DNA from: an uncultured Prochlorococcus sp.
GTDB lineage: Bacteria; Cyanobacteriota; Cyanobacteriia; PCC-6307; Cyanobiaceae
Direction of reading: 5' to 3'
NCBI GenBank assembly: GCA_902576415.1
Contig: CACGVZ010000003.1
Coordinates: 1 to 64,000 of the forward strand
Length of the DNA stretch: 64,000 nucleotides
The position numbers were made by a program, and so were the translations under genes. Below, one piece after another: positions 56,839-64,000 of this stretch (its first letter is position 1; every line of letters starts with the position of its first letter). The notes beneath the pieces are model-generated. The model was not told where the DNA came from, made no database searches, and saw nothing but the letters and a program-made list of their open reading frames with translations.

Positions 56839-58167
56839 TTAAACCTTTTCTCCAGCTTTAAATCCTCTAAAGCATTTGAATCTAGGAAACCGAAGACTAA
56901 AAGCCAAAGCATCCTTTGATTTAGTTTTCGCATCAGCTCTGATTTCTACAAGTTGACCAACGAGATGCTCACGTTTTGACCAATATTCTTCACGTTGGAT
57001 ATCACTAAATCCGCTTCCGCAACTAAGACTGTATTCATACCCATCATCTTTCCCCTCTACGAAGATTGCTCCCAGCCTACCTTTATTGCGACCTGTGCCT
57101 TCCTCGACCGATACAACTTTTAAAGTGACTTCAATGAAAGGTTTTGCTTTTAACCAACTATGTGTTCTTTTACATTCGTACATCGCATTAGGATCTTTAA
57201 TCATTACTCCTTCATATCCACCTTCCACGGCAGATTTATTAAGCTCTACAAATCTTTTCTGTCCTTCAATGGTGTCAAGATCTACATTCTCCCATTCAAG
57301 TGTTCGTACATGTTTTAGAAGCATAGAATGTTTTGCTACCCATTTTTTAACTAATAAACTTCTTGCTGTTTGTTTGGTGTTCCATCTCCCTTTTTGGAAG
57401 TTTTCAAGGGGACATAAGTCAAATAGGTGAAGAACTGCGTCTTTGGTTTGTTTACCATCTTTTCTATGTACCTGTTTCATTAAATCTTGAAAGTTTGCGC
57501 TCATTACTTCACCATCGAGAACTAAGTCATAAGGAGCTGGGTCTTCTTTTAAGACTTTTTCTATTTCTGTGATAATGTGACCAAAATTATGGAATTGTTT
57601 CCCATTACGAGAAAACATTTCTACTTTATTTTGTCTGATAATAGCTAAGACGCGTACACCATCTAATTTGATTTCAATTTGCTTTTTTCCTATCATTTTT
57701 TTTTCATGATTTGCACTGTCATGAGCTAAAGGACAAGAAAAAATAGGAATAGCATATTTGGGAAATTTCTTTGCAATCTTGTTGATTGTTTTTTCAGATA
57801 CACCACATCTAAGATCTTTAATTAAAACTCGTCTATAAAATCCATTCCACTCCTCTTTTGTTGCAGATTCCATAGCTGTACGAATTGCATCGCGAGCAGC
57901 GTGACCAGTAAGTTCTCTTTGAATAAGCTTATTGGCTAATTTTTTAAAATCTTCCCATAAAAAATTTTGACTTTTGTCATTCTCTTTCTCAGGAACAATT
58001 TTTACACCAAAAGTTACCAATGGATCAAGTGCCATACGGATACCTTCAAAAAAATCATCTAGACCTTCTTCCATTGCTTCTGAGATGATTTTTTCTTTAT
58101 CTAATCTACTTGGGTGTATTTCTAATTGATGTATTATTTCTTCTTTAAACAATTCTTTTTGCCTCAC
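56839..58167 (-). CDS. ATP-dependent DNA ligase, phage-like
   Basis: A 442-aa nucleotidyltransferase. The adenylated lysine is in EIKLDGVRVLAI (motif I), with SRNGKQFHNF (III-like), LVLDGEVM, GVMIKDP (IV) and WLKAKPF (V). The N-terminal region LTGHAARDAIRTAMES with RRVLIKDLRCGVSEKTINKI resembles T4-type phage ligases more than bacterial LigD or archaeal forms. Base composition is less AT-rich than its neighbours (30 of 60 bases are G or C at 57061-57120), suggesting transfer. It uses a GTG start at 58167. It would supplement the NAD-dependent LigA expected elsewhere. Confidence 0.9.
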   Translation of the reverse strand: MRQKELFKEEIIHQLEIHPSRLDKEKIISEAMEEGLDDFFEGIRMALDPLVTFGVKIVPEKENDKSQNFLWEDFKKLANKLIQRELTGHAARDAIRTAMESATKEEWNGFYRRVLIKDLRCGVSEKTINKIAKKFPKYAIPIFSCPLAHDSANHEKKMIGKKQIEIKLDGVRVLAIIRQNKVEMFSRNGKQFHNFGHIITEIEKVLKEDPAPYDLVLDGEVMSANFQDLMKQVHRKDGKQTKDAVLHLFDLCPLENFQKGRWNTKQTARSLLVKKWVAKHSMLLKHVRTLEWENVDLDTIEGQKRFVELNKSAVEGGYEGVMIKDPNAMYECKRTHSWLKAKPFIEVTLKVVSVEEGTGRNKGRLGAIFVEGKDDGYEYSLSCGSGFSDIQREEYWSKREHLVGQLVEIRADAKTKSKDALAFSLRFPRFKCFRGFKAGEKV

Positions 58168-58176
58168 AAGAAATTA

Positions 58177-58596
58177 TTAATTCACTTTAGCTATTCTGTC
58201 TATTTTCCAATCGTTGTCAGTTTTTGCGAAAGTAAAATCTAATGGAAGCTCATCTTGTTTGTCTTCCGATTTTAAATTCAAAGTTATTATGATTTGATCT
58301 TCTTGTACTCTAGGTCTTCCTGATTTTAAATTTCTGTATTTATTAAGTTTTAAACTAGCTAAAAATTTAAGAAAGTCTTGGCGTTTAACATGAGTTTTAT
58401 AAGTTTTTGTAGTCAAACCATAAGCTGCATCAATTCTGCCAGCAGCTATTTGATCAAAAAACTTTCTTACTAATGGATTAATTCCTCTGGCGCTTATTAC
58501 TAATTTGACTGCATTAAAAGTCCAAAAAGAAACTAGTACTGCTCCGCCAACTAATAATGCTTTAATTCCGATATCTTTAACTAGTGATGCGTCCAT
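58177..58596 (-). CDS. Membrane-anchored protein of unknown function
   Basis: A 139-aa protein with one N-terminal membrane segment (IKALLVGGAVLVSFWTF, about residues 11-27). The soluble domain contains KFFDQIAAGRIDAAYGLTTK and ends DFTFAKTDNDWKIDRIAKV. The pattern of an early helix with AAY and a late strand WKIDRI suggests an NTF2/DUF4864-like fold, but I cannot confirm it. It lies nine bases upstream of the ligase start, in the same direction, and is divergent from sprT. Confidence 0.75.
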   Translation of the reverse strand: MDASLVKDIGIKALLVGGAVLVSFWTFNAVKLVISARGINPLVRKFFDQIAAGRIDAAYGLTTKTYKTHVKRQDFLKFLASLKLNKYRNLKSGRPRVQEDQIIITLNLKSEDKQDELPLDFTFAKTDNDWKIDRIAKVN

Positions 58597-58680
58597 GTTA
58601 ATTTGAGTTTTTATTACTTTAAGAAAAGAAATCGTTTTTGATGGCTTTTTTTGTCAAAATAATACTAATTTTAATCCATA

Positions 58681-59208
58681 ATGCCTGTAATTCCTCTTTT
58701 ACCCTTATTTCATAGATTTAATAGCCAATATTTTGAAAATTCTTTAACGGTTAATAATCAACCTTTAGTAAAAGTTAGATGGAGTGATAATAGATTAAAA
58801 ACTACTGCTGGTTTTTATAAAAGAAAACGCATTAATGGTCTTGTAGATTCTGAAATTATCTTATCGAAACCTATCTTGAGTAAATTATCCACTATTGAAA
58901 TAAACAGTACTTTATGTCATGAAATGATTCATGCATGGGTAGATAGGATATTAAAGAAAAATGAGATACATGGTCCAAATTTTTTAGAAAAAATGCATGA
59001 AATTAATGCGAAAGAGAAGAGTTTTCAAATTACTGTAAGGCACTCATTTCCTATAGAGAGGAGAGAATTAAAATATATAGGAACATGTCAAAATTGTGGT
59101 GAGAAATTTTTTTATAGAAAAAGAATAAAGAATATAGCCTGTAAAAAATGTTGTGCAAATTTCTTTAATGGATCATGGAATAAAAAGTGTTTAATTTTGT
59201 TTGATTAG
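58681..59208 (+). CDS. SprT-family zinc metalloprotease-like protein
   Basis: A 175-aa protein with the SprT layout. The zinc and catalytic helix is LCHEMIHAWVDRI (HExxH, about residues 80-92), followed by HGPNFLEKMHEIN with a probable third ligand. A C-terminal zinc ribbon uses CQNCGEKFFY and CKKCC. SprT/Spartan relatives in eukaryotes degrade DNA-protein crosslinks; bacterial SprT proteins are poorly known. It is divergent from the ligase pair, 84 bases away. Confidence 0.85.
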   Translation: MPVIPLLPLFHRFNSQYFENSLTVNNQPLVKVRWSDNRLKTTAGFYKRKRINGLVDSEIILSKPILSKLSTIEINSTLCHEMIHAWVDRILKKNEIHGPNFLEKMHEINAKEKSFQITVRHSFPIERRELKYIGTCQNCGEKFFYRKRIKNIACKKCCANFFNGSWNKKCLILFD

Positions 59209-59292
59209 AAATAATAAGATGTGTTTTTGTTTCTATATTTGGAATTATTTATTTTTTTAATGTAATTTATATTTTAAAGAGCACAATAATTT

Positions 59293-59856
59293 ATGGATTC
59301 AAGGAGAATTAGAAATCTTAGAAATAATTTTGATAGAAATATTGTTGATAAACAAGTTGATAAAATTTTTGAAACTGGAAGACAATTCGTTGATGGAGTA
59401 TCTGGTGCTAGGCCAGGGAAAAGAAGGAACTCAGATTTTCAAGGAATAACAAGTAAGAGTGTTAAAAAAGTAGGAAGATGGGTATCTGAAAAAGTGGATT
59501 TATTTTTTGATGAAGATAATGATGATTGGAATGATGATAATTTTTATGATGATAACAATGATATGAAGACATTTACTAGAGAATCTAATTCTTATGAATC
59601 TACTAAAACTTATTCAAAAAGACCTTTAGAAGCTATATCTTTAAGACAACCAAAAAATTCACAGACAACTGAGCAAAAAAAATTACCTTATGTGAAAGAG
59701 ATTAAAGAGGATGATTGGCCAGATGAAATGGATTTTAAAGTTGAAAGATGGCAAAGATCCTCAGAAAAAGAGAATAATATATCAAGTGATCAACTAAACC
59801 AAAAAGTTCAATCACAATCAAGAAATCTTCCTAGATCAAGAAGAAGAAGAGTATAG
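59293..59856 (+). CDS. Acidic and Arg-rich protein of unknown function
   Basis: A 187-aa protein. The N-terminal 75 residues look folded and conserved-like: KIFETGRQFVDGVSGARPGK and KSVKKVGRWVSEKVDLFF. The middle is Asp/Asn-rich (DDNFYDDNNDM), and the C-terminus ends with a basic patch, RSRRRRV. The charge pattern could suit a nucleic-acid or ribosome partner, but that is only a guess; no domain is recognised. The last 21 bases overlap the convergent chorismate lyase gene. Confidence 0.7.
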   Translation: MDSRRIRNLRNNFDRNIVDKQVDKIFETGRQFVDGVSGARPGKRRNSDFQGITSKSVKKVGRWVSEKVDLFFDEDNDDWNDDNFYDDNNDMKTFTRESNSYESTKTYSKRPLEAISLRQPKNSQTTEQKKLPYVKEIKEDDWPDEMDFKVERWQRSSEKENNISSDQLNQKVQSQSRNLPRSRRRRV

Positions 59857-60378
59857 ACTTGCAAATTCTTTAATTCCAGAAGAACCTAATAAACTTTCTA
59901 AATGTGGATTGAAAACCTCCCTAATAATTGTTAAAGGCTTTTTGTCACGAAAAAATCTGTAATTTCTTGACCAAAATGGACCTTTAAAACAAAATTGATC
60001 TTCTAACCATGTTGAATTAACAAGTGAAATTCGATCAACTTCTCTAAATAATTCGGATCTGTCTTGCGTTAAATTTTTCCAAATTGGTTCTTCTTTGGCT
60101 TTTAAATTTTCACTCGCTTGTTCTGCATTCCACCAACTTTCAGCCCATGCTAAGTATTTATTATTGTTTTTAATCCATACTTGTCTTCTAATTAAAGGTC
60201 CATTTAATTGATTCAATTCTTGAGGACCCTCTTTGCTGAATAGAGAATCTAATTGCATTGCAATCAATTTAATTTTTGTTTCTTGATTAGTTAATAGTTG
60301 TAGATGTCTAGTTGGACTCCCATCTCCAAGCAGCATTAATTTCCATGGACCAGATATTTTGGGGAGTGAATTTTTCAC
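59836..60378 (-). CDS. Cyanobacterial-type chorismate lyase
   Basis: A 180-aa protein matching the cyanobacterial chorismate pyruvate-lyase family: WKLMLLGDGSPTRHLQLLTN (about residues 12-31), LIRRQVWIKN with conserved arginines and FCFKGPFWSRNYRFF. It makes 4-hydroxybenzoate for plastoquinone. No ATG is available, and a GTG at 60378 lies inside a small inverted repeat (AGTGAA/TTCACT, 60365-60379). The same frame stays open back to the mnmG stop at 60460, so an earlier non-canonical start is conceivable. Confidence 0.85.
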   Translation of the reverse strand: MKNSLPKISGPWKLMLLGDGSPTRHLQLLTNQETKIKLIAMQLDSLFSKEGPQELNQLNGPLIRRQVWIKNNNKYLAWAESWWNAEQASENLKAKEEPIWKNLTQDRSELFREVDRISLVNSTWLEDQFCFKGPFWSRNYRFFRDKKPLTIIREVFNPHLESLLGSSGIKEFASLYSSSS

Positions 60379-60459
60379 TAAAAAAGTAGAGGCTTTTTCT
60401 TCCCATAAAATCTTTGGGGATTTAAAAAGTTTATTATTCAGTGCTATGACAGATTGCTT

Positions 60460-62427
60460 CTACGATGATAACTTTTTTTCAGTAAAAATATTTGACTTTT
60501 CTTTTTTTATCTCTCTTATTTTTAGCCAAACAAGTAATGCCGTTAGATCAGCTTTGCTTACCCCAGGAATTTTTGAGGCATCACCAAAATTTTTTGGCTT
60601 TATCTTATTCAAATTTTCTCTAGCTTCTAAAGATAATGTATCTATCTTTTCATAATTTATTTCTTGCGGCAGAGATTTACAGCTTTGACGATTTATTTGT
60701 TCAATGTTATTTTTTTGTCTTTTTAGGTAACCCTCATATTTAATATCTATTTCAAGACCTTCTTGTATTGAAGAAGCAAGATTTTTTTTAGTTAAAGCAT
60801 ATTTAATTAGATCTGAATAATGAAAGTTTGGTCTTTTTAAAAGGTCTTTCAAAGTTGTTGAGCCTTTGATTTTTGATCCCGTGTCTAATTCTATTTTTTT
60901 AGCTATTTCATCAGTATTTTTTAAACGGGTGTTTTTTAATCTTAATTTCTCTTCTTCGAGGAATTTCATTTTTTGTTGATAGGCCGACCATCTTTTTTCA
61001 TCAATCAGCCCTATTTGATAGCCTAGTGGGGTTAATCTCCTATCTGCATTATCTCCTCTTAGAGTTAATCTATATTCACTCCTACTAGTAAGAACTCTAT
61101 ATGGTTCTTTGAGATCTTTAGTAATTAAATCATTGATCATTGTTCCTATATAGCTGCTTTCTCTAGTGAAGATTATTGGATCTTTTTTGTTAAGTTTTCT
61201 TGTCGCATTGACTCCTGCAACTAATCCTTGTGCTGCTGCTTCTTCATAACCAGTAGTTCCATTAATTTGTCCAGCGCTATATAAATATTCAATTTCTTTC
61301 GTTTCGAGTGAAGTTTGGAGCTGTGTTGCAGGTATATAGTCATACTCGACAGCATATGCTGGTCGCAACATTTTACATTCACTTAATCCAGGTAAGGTTC
61401 TTAATAGTTCTAATTGAATATTTTCTGGTAAACCTGTAGAGAATCCTTGAACATATATTTCAGGAGTATTAATTCCTTCTGGTTCTAAGAAAATTTGATG
61501 TGATTCTTTATCTGCGAATTTAACGATTTTGTCTTCAATTGATGGACAATATCTTGGCCCTTTACTATCAATAAAACCTCCGTAAATGGGTGTTAAATGT
61601 AAATTGTCTCGAATTAGTTGATGTGTTTTAGAAGTTGTTCTTGTGATATGACAACTAACTTGGGGCATATTATTTTTGATATCTGGGTCAAATGAAAAAT
61701 ATTTATCTGCTGCAGTACTAGGTTGAATATCTAATTCATCAAAACTGATACTTTTTTTATCAACTCTTGCTGGAGTGCCTGTTTTTAAACGTTCTGTTTT
61801 GATACCAATTTCGTGCAAATTTTGAGTAAGACCTTGTGCTGCTTGTTCGCCCGATCTACCAGCTGACATTGATTTATTGCCTATCCATATTTTGCCTTCT
61901 AAAAAAGTACCAGCAGTGATGATAACTGATTTAGCTGAATAATAACTACCAAAGAATGTTCTTACACCCTTTATTCTTTTCTTTACAATTTTTTTTGAGT
62001 TCAATCCAATTTCTTCAGTTCTTGTAATATCTAGTTCAGTAATCATCGCTTCTTTTAAAGATAAATTTTCTGTATTTTGTAGCATTTCGATCATTTTTTT
62101 GGAGTATTCTCTTTTATCTGTTTGTGCTCTTAATGCCCATACGGCGGGCCCTCTACTCGCATTTAATATTCTTTTTTGGATCGCTGTCTCATCAGCTAAT
62201 TTTCCAATAATGCCTCCTAATGCATCAACTTCATGCACCAACTGACTTTTTGCTGGCCCCCCAACTGCAGGGTTGCAAGGTTGCCAAGCAATCCTATCTA
62301 AATTGATTGTGAATAAGGCTGTAGCAAAGCCTAATTTTGCTGTTGTTATAGCTGCTTCACATCCTGCATGCCCTCCTCCAATGACGATAATGTCAAAAGA
62401 TTCATTTGTTGATTGATGATCTTGCAT
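60460..62427 (-). CDS. mnmG: tRNA uridine 5-carboxymethylaminomethyl modification enzyme MnmG
   Basis: MnmG (GidA) works with MnmE to modify U34 of tRNAs reading two-codon boxes, using FAD. The 655-aa protein begins [20 protein letters not shown] (about residues 11-30), with [20 protein letters not shown] and [20 protein letters not shown] (about 380-400) typical of the family. The C-terminal helical MnmE-binding domain ends with [16 protein letters not shown]. It follows dnaB by 13 bases. Confidence 0.98.
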   Translation of the reverse strand: MQDHQSTNESFDIIVIGGGHAGCEAAITTAKLGFATALFTINLDRIAWQPCNPAVGGPAKSQLVHEVDALGGIIGKLADETAIQKRILNASRGPAVWALRAQTDKREYSKKMIEMLQNTENLSLKEAMITELDITRTEEIGLNSKKIVKKRIKGVRTFFGSYYSAKSVIITAGTFLEGKIWIGNKSMSAGRSGEQAAQGLTQNLHEIGIKTERLKTGTPARVDKKSISFDELDIQPSTAADKYFSFDPDIKNNMPQVSCHITRTTSKTHQLIRDNLHLTPIYGGFIDSKGPRYCPSIEDKIVKFADKESHQIFLEPEGINTPEIYVQGFSTGLPENIQLELLRTLPGLSECKMLRPAYAVEYDYIPATQLQTSLETKEIEYLYSAGQINGTTGYEEAAAQGLVAGVNATRKLNKKDPIIFTRESSYIGTMINDLITKDLKEPYRVLTSRSEYRLTLRGDNADRRLTPLGYQIGLIDEKRWSAYQQKMKFLEEEKLRLKNTRLKNTDEIAKKIELDTGSKIKGSTTLKDLLKRPNFHYSDLIKYALTKKNLASSIQEGLEIDIKYEGYLKRQKNNIEQINRQSCKSLPQEINYEKIDTLSLEARENLNKIKPKNFGDASKIPGVSKADLTALLVWLKIREIKKEKSNIFTEKKLSS

Positions 62428-62440
62428 TATTAGGATCGAT

Positions 62441-63823
62441 TTAATTAGCTAAATTCCTAAATCTCGTGAATTGAGGTTCAAATAATAATTTAACAGTTCC
62501 TACGGGTCCATTTCTATGTTTAGTGACAATGATCTCTGTAATTCCTCTATCTTCAGTCTCTGGATTATAGTATTCATCTCTATAAATCATTAATACTAAA
62601 TCTGCGTCTTGTTCAATAGATCCTGATTCTCTTAGATCGCTTAACATTGGTCTTTTATTTGTTCTAGATTCTACTCCTCTACTAAGCTGAGATAACGCTA
62701 CTACTGGCACTTTTAATTCCCTAGCCATGCTTTTAAGACCTCTTGTTATTCGTGAAAGTTCTTGAACCCTATTATCAGGGGTTGATCCTTCCATTAACTG
62801 TAGGTAATCAATCACAATTAATCCTAGTTCTTTTTTTTGTTCAGCTATTAATCTTCTGCACAGGGATCTCATCTCTAAAACACTTAAGTTAGGTTTGTCA
62901 TCTATAAATATTGGTAGTTGCCCTAATGAATTGATACCTTCTCCAAGTAAAGGCCATTCATCTTGCTGTAATCTTCCTGTTCTTAACCTGCCACTCTCGA
63001 TTCCAACTTCCATAGAGAGTAATCTATACGTCAACTGTTCTTTACTCATTTCAAGGCTAAATACGCACACAGGTAAATCTTGAGATTGTGCAACATTTTT
63101 AGCCAAATTTAAAACTATTGAAGTTTTCCCCATCGAAGGTCGTCCAGCAACAATTATTAAATCACTTCTTTGAAATCCTTGAGTCATTGCATCAAGGTCG
63201 TAAAAATTTACAGGAATTCCAGCTACTGAAGTACCTAATGATCTGGACTCTATTTCATTGAAAGTACTTGTAAGGATTTCAGCTGCTTGAGTCAGACCTT
63301 TTGAAGGTTTTTCTTGACTGATTTCAAATATTTTTTGCTCCGCTTTATCTAATACTTCATTAGTATCTTGAGTCTGATCAAAACCTAGTTGAACCACCTC
63401 ATTTCCAGATCTGATAAGTTGCCTTCTCATGAATTTGTCATTAATTAAATTAGCAACTTGTTCTATGGAAGCTGTAGAGGAAACATTTTCAACTAGTTCT
63501 ACTAGTTTGCTGTTACCTCCAATTTTTTCTAGTGATCCATTATCTGCTAACCAAGCGCTCATTGATGTTAAATCAGTTGGTTTACCTTGGGTATGCAACA
63601 TTAATGCTGTTCTATAAATCTCTTGATGGGCATTTATATAAAAAGCTTCAGGTTTAATTAAGTCTGCAATTCTTCCGATCGCGTCTGGATCAAGAAGTAT
63701 TCCACCAAGAACAGCTTCCTCAGCTTGAATGTTTTGTGGAGGTACTAATCCAGCATTTTCACTATTAAAATCTTTTTTAAAATTTTTATTTTGCCCATTA
63801 TTTGGAAAAGGTACTGAAACCAT
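62441..63823 (-). CDS. dnaB: Replicative DNA helicase DnaB
   Basis: DnaB is the hexameric fork helicase. The N-terminal domain starts at [20 protein letters not shown] (about residues 27-46). The RecA-like domain has Walker [13 protein letters not shown] (about 225), Walker [11 protein letters not shown] and [16 protein letters not shown]. At 460 aa it is contiguous, with no intein (some cyanobacterial dnaB genes carry one). It lies between rplI and mnmG, in the same direction. Confidence 0.98.
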   Translation of the reverse strand: MVSVPFPNNGQNKNFKKDFNSENAGLVPPQNIQAEEAVLGGILLDPDAIGRIADLIKPEAFYINAHQEIYRTALMLHTQGKPTDLTSMSAWLADNGSLEKIGGNSKLVELVENVSSTASIEQVANLINDKFMRRQLIRSGNEVVQLGFDQTQDTNEVLDKAEQKIFEISQEKPSKGLTQAAEILTSTFNEIESRSLGTSVAGIPVNFYDLDAMTQGFQRSDLIIVAGRPSMGKTSIVLNLAKNVAQSQDLPVCVFSLEMSKEQLTYRLLSMEVGIESGRLRTGRLQQDEWPLLGEGINSLGQLPIFIDDKPNLSVLEMRSLCRRLIAEQKKELGLIVIDYLQLMEGSTPDNRVQELSRITRGLKSMARELKVPVVALSQLSRGVESRTNKRPMLSDLRESGSIEQDADLVLMIYRDEYYNPETEDRGITEIIVTKHRNGPVGTVKLLFEPQFTRFRNLAN

Positions 63824-63881
63824 ATCTTTAATTGCTTAGATATATACTCTGGCTACTTTTCAAAATAATGCAACAAATTGA

Positions 63882-64000
63882 TTAACTTGTTACTTCAATA
63901 TTTACCTCTGCATTTACTTCTGAATGTAATTTTATTTTTGCAGTAAAGGAACCTAAATTATGAATATCAGGAACTGTGATGTTTCTTCTATCAATTTCTT
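63882..64000 (-). CDS. rplI: 50S ribosomal protein L9 (C-terminal fragment)
   Basis: The last 39 codons of a gene running off the right edge. The translation [20 protein letters not shown], followed by [12 protein letters not shown], matches the C-terminal domain of L9, which stabilises the L1 stalk region of the 50S subunit. TAA is at 63884-63882. It precedes dnaB by 58 bases, the common rplI-dnaB arrangement. Confidence 0.93.
   Translation of the reverse strand, partial: EIDRRNITVPDIHNLGSFTAKIKLHSEVNAEVNIEVTS

Noticed and set aside
63882..64000. Separate small ORF at the right edge
   Set aside because: The translation matches the L9 C-terminus and is open to the window edge, so it is a partial rplI.

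Overview
The window is AT-rich, tightly packed chromosomal DNA from a marine picocyanobacterium. Gene content, gene order around dnaN, short intergenic gaps and protein style (Asn/Lys/Ile-rich, very low GC) all point to a high-light-adapted Prochlorococcus. The strain cannot be named from sequence alone. There is no CRISPR array, insertion sequence, prophage or toxin-antitoxin block. Nearly everything is core genome, and only one gap exceeds 300 bases: the probable replication origin.

Layout. 1-11662: end of ftsY, nusB, a DUF502 membrane protein, queG, a TPR protein, a type IIA topoisomerase A subunit, purF, purL, a PRC-barrel protein and dnaN. dnaN, PRC-barrel, purL and purF run away from the origin as one block. 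11663-11999: oriC candidate with cyanobacterial DnaA boxes (TTTTCCACA type), four consecutive TAG trios beside a tandem box pair, and a 12-bp inverted repeat of a variant box. 12000-22027: thrC, a DUF1400 protein, an ABC1 kinase, recN, uvrA, a one-domain sucrose-phosphate synthase and a small unknown gene. 22038-31681: mraY, DUF3134, a small membrane protein, argG, rpsF, aroE, dnaK, an FAD amine oxidase, purU and a ClC channel. 31691-41820: acnB, DAHP synthase, a phytol-kinase-like protein, a group 2 sigma factor, polyphosphate kinase, an MFS transporter and cobA. 41793-52585: a long minus-strand run, mazG-speE-speB-gcvT-aspS-pyrG-queE-queC-pabB-pabC. 52684-56566: tRNA-Val(UAC), an A-type Fe-S carrier, valS and a VTT-domain membrane protein. 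56571-64000: a 50-residue orphan, a phage-type ATP-dependent DNA ligase, an unknown membrane-anchored protein, SprT, an unknown acidic protein, chorismate lyase, mnmG, dnaB and the end of rplI.

Functional themes. Purine synthesis (purF, purL, purU), chorismate supply and use (DAHP synthase, aroE, pabB, pabC, chorismate lyase), queuosine synthesis (queC, queE, queG), polyamine synthesis (speB, speE), replication and repair (dnaN, dnaB, topoisomerase, recN, uvrA, ligase, SprT) and translation (nusB, rpsF, rplI, aspS, valS, tRNA-Val, mnmG). Many neighbours overlap by 1-67 bases, including at least six convergent pairs whose 3' ends overlap.

The most interesting points are: the origin architecture; a one-base frameshift in mazG at an A7 run that leaves an intact out-of-frame tail still coupled to speE; a stem-loop covering the rpsF ribosome-binding region; a perfect 26-bp palindrome inside ppk; an internal 32-residue repeat in the sigma factor; and a GC-richer, phage-like DNA ligase gene.
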